The notes below the pieces were generated by a model, which was not told where the DNA came from, did not search any database, and saw only the letters and a list, made by a program, of their open reading frames with translations. From the NCBI GenBank assembly GCA_021846265.1, contig JAJZCF010000005.1, forward strand, positions 1 through 44,747: a stretch of 44,747 bases of DNA, given 5' to 3'. The stretch's first letter is position 1. Every line of letters begins with the position of its first letter. The position numbers and the translations under genes were made by a program. The DNA is from Actinomycetes bacterium (GTDB lineage Bacteria > Actinomycetota > Acidimicrobiia > Acidimicrobiales > Acidimicrobiaceae). Of the stretch, positions 25,250-33,373 are shown piece by piece.

Positions 25250-25660
25250 TGGTCAACTTCAGCGTCGCCAACAACAACGACCCTGCGACCCTTCACAAAG
25301 AGTACGGTTTCTAGTTGCTCGACACACAGGCTAACCAGAGGGTCTTAGTGTTCGACGACGATCACTGTTGTCGTGGCATCAGCAATCGGGAGAGCTTGCG
25401 CCGCCGACCGTTCATTCCCGATCCTACTTCGCTCACCACATCCGAGACAACCACGGCCTGCTAGGTGGTCCACTCGATCAAGGCGACAACTTGGCGGTCG
25501 AAGTCGGATCGCTGATTGTGGGGTGGCACGCAGCCATAGACAACCTCTTGAGCGCCTCCCGTAGCGCTCGCCCTCGGTACCCCCGCCAGAAATGTTCCTG
25601 AAGGCGGGCGAATGGCAGGGACGGAGAGTTATTCGTCCTTAAAGCAATTCTGTGCCGTCT
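25250..25660 (-). pseudogene. Decayed branched-chain-type ABC transporter ATPase (LivG/LivF-like)
   Basis: Read on the minus strand in changing frames, the stretch keeps the order of a LivG/LivF ATPase. First comes SPSLPFARLQEHFWRGYRGR (about 25620-25560; compare the TV-EN-L-G region of the family). Next is a Walker-B-like AVVVSDVVSEVGSGM in a second frame. Then ADATTTVIVVEH, a stop, DPLVSLC (the H-loop region, near 25330-25386) and VKGRRVVVVGDAEV (near 25270) follow in a third frame. Several stops and at least two frameshifts separate these parts, so it cannot make the protein. This is pattern matching by eye; the family is well known for this C-terminal wording. Confidence 0.5.
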
Positions 25661-25850
25661 GTAATGAATGCCCTCTTGATCTACTTCTTCGGACGACTTT
25701 ATTCTCCTATACCAGCACGACTTTCCCCTTGGGATCAGTGATCTACCAGGAAGCAGCTGGCAAGCCCTCATAGCTCTATTGGCATTACGCTGACCTCTGG
25801 CGCGTTGGCCGCCAGTGTTCGCCTTGGCGGAGGTCTTCGTCCTCGATTAT

Positions 25851-26669
25851 TCAGGGCTTTGGGTTCGGCCCGACATAGCTTGGAAGTATCGACTTGGGCA
25901 TCGGCCCTTTGATCCTGGAGTTCGACTGCATCTCTTCCCAAGCGTGTGCTACCAATCCGACACTTCTAGCTAGCACAAAAAGTCCCCTGGCCAGCGGGGC
26001 TGAGAATCCAAGCTCTGCATAAACTATCGCCGTCGCTCCGTCAATATTCATCGGGACAGGACGAGCACGGCCTTCGCTTAGGAGGCGCTCTATCGCCAGC
26101 CCGGCCTCAAGATATTTTCCCGAAATAGCTCCGGATGCCACCGCTTCATTCAGCATTTCGATCATCGGATCCCTCCTCGGGTCCCTCGGATGAAATCGAT
26201 GACCAAAACCGGGTAGGTACTTCGTCTTCGCACGCCAGCGATCGGTAACCGTCTTGGCGGCTTCGCTGAGCGATCCACACGTAGCTCGCTCTTTTTCCGT
26301 CTCATACAAAAGCTCAACGCATTGTTGACCCGCTCCGCCATGGGTATCTCCTAAAAGATTTACCCCAGTGGCAACCGCATTATTCAACCCCACTCCACAA
26401 GTAGCCGCCATCCGCGCCGCCGCTATCGATGGAGCCTGTGGTCCGTGATCAACCGATGCAACAAGGGCTGCATTAAGTAACCTGCCCTCAATGTCGCTAG
26501 GTCTTCTTTGAGCCAACATCAGTCCGATTACCGAAACAAAGTCCCAGTCACTCATGAGTTCTTGGATATCATGGCCCCTCAAACGAATAGATCCAGGCGA
26601 GATATCCGAAATCTCCGTAGCCCACCAGGATGCCATCTCCTGTTTGATCTCCTGCACGGTTTCGCTCAT
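25851..26669 (-). CDS. Short citrate-synthase-fold lyase (citryl-CoA lyase-like)
   Basis: 272 residues, about two thirds of a citrate synthase, matching the small citryl-CoA lyase-type members. The catalytic set is present in citrate-synthase order: His75 in DHGPQAPS, His110 in GDTHGGAGQQ, the Arg/His of GFGHRFHPRDPR (154-165) and Asp210 in PMNIDGATA. It probably cleaves (or forms) a citryl-CoA-like thioester to acyl-CoA plus an oxo acid. The ATG at 26669 follows GGGAGAG. It lies 58 bases downstream of a CaiB/BaiF CoA-transferase gene on the same strand, which could supply the CoA ester. The actual substrate may not be citrate; methylcitrate- or citramalate-like acids are possible. Confidence 0.8.
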   Translation of the reverse strand: MSETVQEIKQEMASWWATEISDISPGSIRLRGHDIQELMSDWDFVSVIGLMLAQRRPSDIEGRLLNAALVASVDHGPQAPSIAAARMAATCGVGLNNAVATGVNLLGDTHGGAGQQCVELLYETEKERATCGSLSEAAKTVTDRWRAKTKYLPGFGHRFHPRDPRRDPMIEMLNEAVASGAISGKYLEAGLAIERLLSEGRARPVPMNIDGATAIVYAELGFSAPLARGLFVLARSVGLVAHAWEEMQSNSRIKGPMPKSILPSYVGPNPKP

Positions 26670-26727
26670 TCAAAACTCTCCCTTATGAGCCATTGTGGCC
26701 CCATAGTATTGACCTATTCTGCTCCAG

Positions 26728-27888
26728 CTAGTCCAAGGACTCGATTATCTCCTTGGTGTGTTCGCCTAAAATCGGAGGGGGTCCCGATGCCTTTATCGGC
26801 TTACCATCGATCATGACCCCGTTGCCACTAACCCTCAATGTACGTTCCGGGTGTTCAGGAAATGGAACTTCTGTGAAAAACTCTCGAAATGCCAACTGAT
26901 CCAACTCGACCATCTGTGGTACAGTGAGCACCCTTGCGGCAGGCACCCCGGCCTCTGAAAGAATGGTTTCCCATTCAGAAGCGTCTTTGCTTCCGAGCCC
27001 GATCGATATTTCCACGTTCAGCTCGTCTCGATTAGTTTTTCGAGCGTCCCGCTCTTGAAATCTCGGATCAGCTATAAGTTCCTCTCTGCCAATAAGCCGA
27101 CAAAGAATCTCAAACTGTTCCTGCTTATTTGCCGCGATGTTTACCAAACCACTTCTAGTGGAAAAGGCTCCTGAAGGCGCCGCAGTAGCATTGTCATTTC
27201 CCATAGGACTCGGTGCCTCACCGGTTATTAGATAATTGGAGACGGCCCAACCCATGGCGGAAGCAGATGCTTCGAGCATCGAGATGTCAAGAAAGTGACC
27301 TTCTCCGCTCGCCGCCCTTCCAGCGAGCGCAGCGGAAATCGCCATTGCAGCAACAAGGCCGCCGACTGTATCACATACCGGGAATCCAGCCCTCAGGGGA
27401 GTTACGTCGCCTGAACCCGTTACGCTCATCATCCCAGACAGGCCTTGGATTATTTGATCATATGCTGGGCGCGACTTCATCGGACCTGTCTGGCCAAAGC
27501 CTGATATGGCGCAATAGATTATTCTCGGATTAATTTCTTTCAGCCTGTCCCACCCGAACCCAAGGCGATCCATGACCCCCGGTCGGAAGTTTTCCAAAAC
27601 AACGTCAGAAGTTTTGAGTAATTTGACCATAGTTTCGCGGCCAACTTCGTCCTTTAGGTCAAGCTCAATCGACTTCTTTCCAGCATTTTGAGCCAGAAAT
27701 GAGGCTCCCAAAAGTTCTGCATTTAGTTGAGAATCAGCTCCCAGCTGCCTTGCCAAGTCTCCAATATTTGGTATTTCGACTTTGATAATCTCAGCACCGA
27801 ATAGTGAAAGTTGGTAGCTGCAATAAGGACCGGCTAAGACGTTAGTCAGATCCAGTACCCTGATACCTTCTAATGGGCCAATACTCAC
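26728..27888 (-). CDS. CaiB/BaiF family III CoA-transferase
   Basis: About 386 residues, the standard length for formyl-CoA-transferase-type enzymes, which move CoA between carboxylic acids. Conserved parts are the N-terminal GPLEGIRVLDLTNVLAGPYCSYQL, the KIEVP-like IIKVEIPN, ENFRPGVMDRLG (99-110), the catalytic Asp173 in FPVCDTVGG and LDISMLEA (200-207). The frame opens 10 codons earlier, but GTG at 27888 is chosen because AGGAGG lies 7 bases upstream and the family start (PLEGIRVLDL) follows. It leads a two-gene unit with the citryl-CoA lyase-like gene and points away from the aldehyde dehydrogenase. The likely role is to activate a di- or tricarboxylic acid for cleavage. Confidence 0.9.
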   Translation of the reverse strand: MSIGPLEGIRVLDLTNVLAGPYCSYQLSLFGAEIIKVEIPNIGDLARQLGADSQLNAELLGASFLAQNAGKKSIELDLKDEVGRETMVKLLKTSDVVLENFRPGVMDRLGFGWDRLKEINPRIIYCAISGFGQTGPMKSRPAYDQIIQGLSGMMSVTGSGDVTPLRAGFPVCDTVGGLVAAMAISAALAGRAASGEGHFLDISMLEASASAMGWAVSNYLITGEAPSPMGNDNATAAPSGAFSTRSGLVNIAANKQEQFEILCRLIGREELIADPRFQERDARKTNRDELNVEISIGLGSKDASEWETILSEAGVPAARVLTVPQMVELDQLAFREFFTEVPFPEHPERTLRVSGNGVMIDGKPIKASGPPPILGEHTKEIIESLD

Positions 27889-28576
27889 TATTTTCCTCCT
27901 CCTTGGCCTTCGAGGCACTCCCCCTCTGTGGCTGCAATCGAATGATGTGACCGCCTAATGCCAATACCTGGTTAAATCAACTCTGTTCGGCTCCGACAAG
28001 CGGTCCAGTGGCCGCCTAAAGTGACCGGATCCTGAGCCCGTAACTCCCAAACGTTGTTGGTCACTATTTCCAAAATGTCGACATGACGATCATTATCGTG
28101 CTCATAATTACAATTCAATCTTCTAAGCATTCCGTGACTGCGGAAACGATCGGCTCTGTGGGCGAGTTCCAAGATATGGCTTGCCATACAACTGCTGCGA
28201 GATGAACCTAAAATCCTCTCAATCCTCGGGACATCTTCGGCATTGGACTGATGGTCCTCATTGGGAGCTATCTTTCCCCACAATCCACTACGAAGACCTC
28301 CAAGTAGCGGCCGTGAGAGAGGTCGCATCTCTCGACGGGTTATGGTCTCGGACCTTGTCAGAAAGGAAGGCGACCCTTCGGGATAGCTAAACACACGACA
28401 TCCGAGGCCATGGTTGCCTCCAAAATGTGCACACTTGCTTCTGCCTCTTCTTTGACTTTTGATCTCCGTACTCCGACCGGTTGTGTTTTCCGTCACAGCC
28501 GTATATGCTAGCATGAGTCCACCATATAGACCCACTATTTCATCAGACGGATCAGTTTAGGGGTAAAGTAGGAGAA
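27889..28576. other. Divergent intergenic region, no firm gene
   Basis: About 690 bases between the CaiB-type gene and the aldehyde dehydrogenase gene. A 187-codon minus-strand frame (27972-28535) crosses it. Its product is rich in Arg, Ser and His, matches nothing I know, and has no good ribosome-binding site, so I do not call it a gene. A 10-base palindrome, ATGCTAGCAT (28505-28514), 60 bases before the dehydrogenase start, is a possible operator. Confidence 0.35.
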
Positions 28577-30046
28577 ATGGAAAGACAAAGTTCAGATATA
28601 GAGGTCCTAGTTGCACCGTCTTTGGTAGGAGGTGAGTGGATCGAAGAAGGTACTTGGCAAGACCGAATCGGTCCGTATCTCAGGACTGTGGTGTCAAAGG
28701 CACTCGTCCCAAAGACCGAAACGATATACAGAGCACTCTCTTATGCCAAAGTAAGTGCAAGCGTTGTCAGGCGAATGACCCCCGCCAGAAGGGCCGCAAT
28801 ACTCGAGAAGGCGGCGGAACTTGCCAATGCTCGCAGGGATGAGATAGCTAAAATACTTGCTCTTGAGCTCGGCAAGCCACTTAAAGATTCTCGCGGTGAA
28901 ATGATTCGCGTGGCCGATACCTTCGCCATCTGTGCAGATGAAGCTAGGCGAATGGGCGGCGAAGTCCTTGGGGCCGAAGGCTGGGAGCGGGGGCGCAGCA
29001 CTACCGCCTTCACATATCGGGCTCCTGTGGGAGTCGTTTTGACGATTACCCCGTTCAATGCGCCAGCCAACCTGCTTGCTCATAAGCTTGGTGCCTCATT
29101 TGCGGCGGGAAACACCACCATAGTGAAGACGCCTCCACAGGCACCAGCGGTATCCAATGCGATTGTCTCGCTCCTGTTGGATTCAGGAATGCCCTTCGAG
29201 GCAGTTCAAATACTCCATGGCGGAGCCGAAGTCGGCTCCCTCCTCTCCGGAGCAAGTGAGATAGCCGCGATAAGTTTCACCGGCAGCGCAAAAGCTGGGG
29301 AACAAGTCGCAAGAACAGCAGGTCCCAAGCGACTCGTACTGGAGCTCGGTGGAAATGCTGCCACTATCGTCTGCGATGACGCCAACTTGGAGCTGGCCGC
29401 CGAAAACTGCGCTAGAACCGGTTTTTCTAATTCTGGTCAAAGCTGCATTTCGGTGCAGAGAATCTACGTTCATGATTCGATCTTCGAACCTTTCGTGGAG
29501 CTGTTAACTTCTAAGGTCCAAAAGCTCAAAATAGGCGACCCAATGGATGAGACGACCGACGTAGGAGCGATGGTTGACGAACAAGCCGCTGAAAGAATCT
29601 GCCTCTGGGCCGAAGAAGCTCGTCAGATGGGAGCTTCCATAACCACGGGCGGTACGCGAGACGGCGCCACGGTAAAACCCACAGTGATTGCTGGACCACC
29701 TAAGAACTCCAAGGTTATCGCCGAAGAAGCCTTCGGGGCACTCGTGGCCGCCGTTCCTTTTACCACCTTTGAGGATGTGCTCGTCGAATGCAACGAGAGC
29801 AACTATGGACTCCAGGCTGGCATTTTCACCAATGACCTCAGCAAAGTCTTTTTGGCCTGGCGCGAGCTTGAAGTCGGCGGACTGGTGGTAAACGGTTCGT
29901 CAAACTATCGCCTAGACCATGCCCCCTTCGGAGGGGTAAAGGATTCGGGCATCGGGCGGGAATCTCCAAGGTGGATGATTGAGGATTACACCTACATCAA
30001 GACAATGATGTTAAGGGGAGTCTCGCTATGGGGGGATAATAGTTGA
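28577..30046 (+). CDS. NAD(P)-dependent aldehyde dehydrogenase
   Basis: 489 residues, the normal length for the ALDH superfamily. It oxidises an aldehyde to the acid, or to a CoA ester if CoA-acylating. All catalytic residues are visible: Asn161 in TPFNAP, Glu256 in LELGGN, Cys290 in NSGQSCISVQR, FTGS in ISFTGSAKAG (232-241) for the cofactor, and the late motif LDHAPFGGVKDSGIG. The wording of this last motif and the general-base Glu favour a non-acylating enzyme of the lactaldehyde/glyceraldehyde/phosphonoacetaldehyde type. ATG at 28577 follows TAGGAG. An alcohol dehydrogenase gene follows 40 bases later, so the pair may oxidise an alcohol to an acid in two steps. Confidence 0.92.
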   Translation: MERQSSDIEVLVAPSLVGGEWIEEGTWQDRIGPYLRTVVSKALVPKTETIYRALSYAKVSASVVRRMTPARRAAILEKAAELANARRDEIAKILALELGKPLKDSRGEMIRVADTFAICADEARRMGGEVLGAEGWERGRSTTAFTYRAPVGVVLTITPFNAPANLLAHKLGASFAAGNTTIVKTPPQAPAVSNAIVSLLLDSGMPFEAVQILHGGAEVGSLLSGASEIAAISFTGSAKAGEQVARTAGPKRLVLELGGNAATIVCDDANLELAAENCARTGFSNSGQSCISVQRIYVHDSIFEPFVELLTSKVQKLKIGDPMDETTDVGAMVDEQAAERICLWAEEARQMGASITTGGTRDGATVKPTVIAGPPKNSKVIAEEAFGALVAAVPFTTFEDVLVECNESNYGLQAGIFTNDLSKVFLAWRELEVGGLVVNGSSNYRLDHAPFGGVKDSGIGRESPRWMIEDYTYIKTMMLRGVSLWGDNS

Positions 30047-30086
30047 AGATGAGCTGCCAGAAATCCCAAGAGGAGTCGGTACAAAG

Positions 30087-31070
30087 ATGAGAGCCTTGGC
30101 ATTAGTAGAAACCGGACATGTCGAGATCATTGACGTTCCGATACCAACTCCGAAATCAAATGAACTGTTGATCAAGATTACTGGAGTGGGCATTTGTGGA
30201 AGTGACCTAAGTGTCTTCTTCGGCCACAGGGATGTTCCACAATACCCGTGGATCATGGGCCATGAAGCCGTAGGAGAGATAGTAGAGTTAGGCAGCGGCG
30301 TCAAAGACAGGCAAATCGGCTCGCGAGTCGTTGTTGAACCAAACTACTGTTGCATGGAATGTGGCCCGTGCTTGTCCGGCGAAACTTCAGGCTGTGAAAA
30401 CAGAATCATTATCGGTATGACGACTCCAGGGCTGCTAGCTGACTATGTTTGCGTACCAGCGGAATTTGCCTGGGATGCACCTTTAAGTATGCCAACTCGC
30501 GAGTTAATCTGCCTCGAACCCTACACCGTCGGGGTCGCCGCTTTTCGAAGGTCCCAAGCCGTAAGCGGGCAGAATGCCCTAGTCGTAGGTGCTGGGTCGA
30601 CCGGCCTTATGCTCATTACACTTCTAGTAGAGCGCGGTCTCAATGTCTATTTTATTGAGCCTCACCCCACAAGGTCCGAATTGGCAGAAGATCTAGGAGC
30701 CACTGCTCACCTAAGTTCCAATTCGATCCCCTATCATCAAAGCTTCGAAACATCTGGTACGGCTCTCGGGATGGAAACGGCTCTAAACCTTACCCATCCT
30801 GGAGGTTCACTTACACTTTTGGGATTATCAACGGATCCGGTACAACTAATTCCAGCAAGTGTCGTTAGAAATCGCCTAACAATACGGGGTTCGATGATTT
30901 ACGACCATCCAGTTGACTTCGCCTCGGCCATGGAAAACCCGCCACACTCGTTTTCAAAAATTCTACGAGGAGAGTTCCAGCTAGAAGATGCTCAGAAGGC
31001 ATTCGAAGCTGCCAGGGCAGTGCCCGGAAAATCTTGGATATCCTTCGAAAAGGAGCAGTCCGAGAGTTGA
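30087..31070 (+). CDS. Zinc-dependent MDR alcohol/polyol dehydrogenase
   Basis: 327 residues of the medium-chain dehydrogenase/reductase family. The catalytic zinc site has Cys37 (GICGSDL), His59-Glu60 (GHEAVGE) and probably Glu146 (CLEPYTVG). The structural zinc lobe has the canonical cysteines 89, 92, 95 and 103. The NAD(P)-binding glycine motif is VVGAGSTGL (166-174), and an acidic residue after the second strand (FIEPHP) favours NAD. Closest in feel to sorbitol/threonine-type or galactitol dehydrogenases; the substrate is unknown. ATG follows AGGAG at a slightly long 11-base spacing. Probably cotranscribed with the aldehyde dehydrogenase. The C-terminus is slightly short for the family. 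Confidence 0.9.
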   Translation: MRALALVETGHVEIIDVPIPTPKSNELLIKITGVGICGSDLSVFFGHRDVPQYPWIMGHEAVGEIVELGSGVKDRQIGSRVVVEPNYCCMECGPCLSGETSGCENRIIIGMTTPGLLADYVCVPAEFAWDAPLSMPTRELICLEPYTVGVAAFRRSQAVSGQNALVVGAGSTGLMLITLLVERGLNVYFIEPHPTRSELAEDLGATAHLSSNSIPYHQSFETSGTALGMETALNLTHPGGSLTLLGLSTDPVQLIPASVVRNRLTIRGSMIYDHPVDFASAMENPPHSFSKILRGEFQLEDAQKAFEAARAVPGKSWISFEKEQSES

Positions 31071-31232
31071 CACGAACAGCGAGTTTCACACAAAATTTGC
31101 CTACTGCCATAACGGACGATGCGAGAACGACAACTGTTTGGTCGGCTCTGTCACCTCCTTCGCAAGAAAGCTGAATGAATTCTCGAGCATCAACTTGAGA
31201 CACCAACCCCTTCCCCAGGGCACCACGCCATC

Positions 31233-31268
31233 GTCCCCAGTCCAACAAATAGCCCCTGGACTGGGGAC
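31233..31268. terminator. Perfect 11-base hairpin
   Basis: GTCCCCAGTCC (31233-31243) pairs perfectly with GGACTGGGGAC (31258-31268), with a 14-base loop. It is 162 bases after the alcohol dehydrogenase stop and has no U-run. It is probably a transcription end or RNA-stabilising stem for the ALDH-ADH unit. Confidence 0.5.
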
Positions 31269-31314
31269 AGGCGCGAGCAGCCGAGTGCCTAATGGATGAT
31301 AAAGAAATGCGGCC

Positions 31315-32229
31315 ATGCAAGCAGTTACGACTCCTTCAACAACCGATGAAATTCGCTTTCATCATTGCCTCTACGCAAGCACCGGAATTGAAATGAAAAC
31401 ACTCGCAATAAAAAGGTCGAATTTCATTTCGGAAAAGGCGTCGAACTTTTACCGCCGTCCTATCTCATTTCAGCTTCCTTCATCGACTTTCGGTTTCGAA
31501 CCAGCTCTGTACCCTCGATCGCTACATCAAGGCCATCTATCAATCAAGCATCGGCTAGTTCTTCAAAACTCTCGGTTAGGTGGCGCTTTTGCGCTTGCAT
31601 TTTTTGTTGATGAATGCACTCCTTATGACTCACCAGCCCAAACCACTGGCCACCTGTCTGCCAGCGGTTGGCATCGGGTCTTATCGACTAGGAAAAGCAG
31701 CAATAGGGAGGAAATCGTTCCTGTGAGGACTTCGCATCTTGGTTGTTTGGGCACCGCCACCAGAAGCGGCACACATCTAGAATTCACCAAGAACTCTCAT
31801 CAATTTCACCACGACACCCTTGTTCGCTCGACCTTACTTCGATTCACTAAGTACCGATTCTCACTGCCCTCAGTAAGAACTGGACAAATGTCCGGGACCC
31901 ATAGCGTGCTGGCCCGGCCTTGGAGGTCACTTCGTTTTGGTGCCACTACCGAAATACCGATCGAAGGATTGGTCTTTGAGCTTTATACCGGTTTAAAAAA
32001 CAGTGAACTAGCCCTGCGTAGTGGCGAAGGTGCAGCGACAGAGCGGGCCCGGCGTCTTTTGCATGAGTCACAAAGTATCCAGCCCTTTAAAAAAATAAGA
32101 GACGTTTACGCTACCCTTTCTGGTTTTTATTTTTTAGCTAAATACCTTATTTCGAGTCTTCCAAATCATTTCCCGTATGCGGCCAGCGGGCCTGATTCTG
32201 AATTCAAAGTATTGCTGACGAAATGCTAG
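31315..32229 (+). CDS. Unrecognised 304-codon open frame (doubtful)
   Basis: A 304-codon frame with no family resemblance. The product is rich in Ser, Arg, His and Phe, with no clear domains. One hydrophobic stretch (LGGAFALAFFVDEC, near 88-101) and a helical Glu/Leu/Arg-rich C-terminal third (about 205-285) are the only protein-like parts. No Shine-Dalgarno sequence precedes the ATG. Its length without a stop in roughly 50% GC DNA is the only real argument for coding; it is not the shadow of a gene on the other strand. It could be an orphan gene, the residue of a lost gene, or chance. Confidence 0.25.
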   Translation: MQAVTTPSTTDEIRFHHCLYASTGIEMKTLAIKRSNFISEKASNFYRRPISFQLPSSTFGFEPALYPRSLHQGHLSIKHRLVLQNSRLGGAFALAFFVDECTPYDSPAQTTGHLSASGWHRVLSTRKSSNREEIVPVRTSHLGCLGTATRSGTHLEFTKNSHQFHHDTLVRSTLLRFTKYRFSLPSVRTGQMSGTHSVLARPWRSLRFGATTEIPIEGLVFELYTGLKNSELALRSGEGAATERARRLLHESQSIQPFKKIRDVYATLSGFYFLAKYLISSLPNHFPYAASGPDSEFKVLLTKC

Positions 32230-32370
32230 GACCAAATTTGCATTCGATAAGTCTTTGCCAGAATGCTTGGCCATCGGGGAGCGTAAAGCCATTTAAAAAG
32301 ACCGAGCCCTGTTACCCGGGCCCAATAAATCGATATCTAGGTTTATGCCCTTGATTGCCGGAGAGTTTGC

Positions 32371-33255
32371 ATGATCAAAGCGAAGCCTTTTTTGCTTCTG
32401 GTTTTAACTGGAGCCATCTTTGGTTCCAGTTACGCAGTTGTGAAGTCAGTTGTCGGACCCATCGGGCCAGTTGGATTGGCCGTAGCGAGAACAGCTATTG
32501 CGGGTGCGATACTCGCCGTATTGTCGAAATTACAAAACACTCCAAAACTTGGTGTGCCACTTCACAGGGTGATTTTCCTTGGAATCTTGTCCGCCACTCT
32601 CCCCTATACGCTGCTTTCACTATGTGCCGAATTGACGAATGCTGGAACGGCGTCAGTCATAAACTCGACCGTTCCCGCATTTACTTTGATTTTTGCGGTA
32701 CTGCTAAAGAGGGAGAGATTCACCACCAGGAGCGTAATTGGCTTGTTAATAGGCCTGGTAGCAATCGCCCTCGTAGCTGAGCAGAGACAACTGCAACTCA
32801 ATAGGTCGTTCTGGATCGGGGTGGGAGCTGGGATGATCGGCTCGGCCAGTTTCGCTTACTCTGGTATTTACGCCAAGCGATTCTTTTCTCAAACTCCAGC
32901 CATTCGAATTGCCCTTAGTCAACAGATAGTAGCTTTTTTTACCCTGTTACCCCTGCTCCTTCTCTTCCCGGCAAAAGGACCCCTTTCGTTAGGACTCATT
33001 CCAAACGTCGTGGTATTAGGGGTCATTGGTACTGCCCTTGCATACATTATTTTTTTCTGGCTGGTCTCAAACGTAGGCGCCATAACGAGTTCATATGTGA
33101 CCTACTTAGTCCCATTGTTTGGAATTTTCTGGGGCTGGTTACTCCTGTCGGAGCCGATCAGTTCGATGAGCGGAATAGGGCTCTTCGGAGTAGTTATCGG
33201 ACTATGGCTGCTACTAACCCCTAGCGACAAAAAACAAGTTGAAAGGGTTAGTTAA
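32371..33255 (+). CDS. EamA/DMT-family transporter
   Basis: 294 residues with ten membrane segments in the duplicated 5+5 EamA layout (repeat one about 5-140, repeat two about 148-285). The usual signature stretches are visible: an N-terminal LTGAIFGSSYAVVKSV, a helix-4 end TSVINSTVPAFTLIFAV-like run, and a late SSYVTYLVPLFGIFWGWLLLSEPIS. Family members export amino acids or metabolites or import small organic molecules. The ATG follows CCGGAGAG at good spacing. It lies upstream of an IclR regulator whose operator starts 73 bases after this gene's stop, so it may belong to the same catabolic set, though it has its own start of transcription. Confidence 0.88.
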   Translation: MIKAKPFLLLVLTGAIFGSSYAVVKSVVGPIGPVGLAVARTAIAGAILAVLSKLQNTPKLGVPLHRVIFLGILSATLPYTLLSLCAELTNAGTASVINSTVPAFTLIFAVLLKRERFTTRSVIGLLIGLVAIALVAEQRQLQLNRSFWIGVGAGMIGSASFAYSGIYAKRFFSQTPAIRIALSQQIVAFFTLLPLLLLFPAKGPLSLGLIPNVVVLGVIGTALAYIIFFWLVSNVGAITSSYVTYLVPLFGIFWGWLLLSEPISSMSGIGLFGVVIGLWLLLTPSDKKQVERVS

Positions 33256-33328
33256 CAGCGAAGACTACCGAGTAAAGGCAACCGAGCAATCACACCGCAT
33301 TGGCGCCTCACGAATTGCTATCTATTTT

Positions 33329-33373
33329 TGGAATGCCGTTCCATTTTGGAATGGCGTGCTATATACTGTTGCC
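33329..33373 (+). promoter_or_regulatory. IclR-type operator overlapping a leaderless promoter
   Basis: TGGAATGCCGTTCCA (33329-33343) is TGGAA-N5-TTCCA, the classic IclR-family operator form. A third half-site TGGAA (33347-33351) forms a second repeat, TTCCA-TTT-TGGAA. TATACT (33362-33367) fits a -10 box, with TTCCAT 17 bases upstream in the -35 place, and the iclR ATG at 33374 follows after 6 bases without a Shine-Dalgarno sequence. So the regulator probably represses itself from a leaderless promoter. Confidence 0.65.

Noticed and set aside
27972-28535. 187-codon minus-strand open frame in the CaiB/ALDH gap
   Set aside because: Arg/Ser/His-rich product, no ribosome-binding site, no recognisable domain; it also spans the place where the ALDH promoter must lie.
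31471-31500. GGTTTCGAACC-like sequence suggesting a tRNA T-arm
   Set aside because: The flanks do not form a 5-base T-stem, and no anticodon or acceptor stem could be placed, so there is no tRNA here.
33239-33373. 45-codon N-terminal extension of the IclR gene
   Set aside because: The stretch contains the operator palindrome and a -10 box, and its translation does not resemble IclR N-termini.
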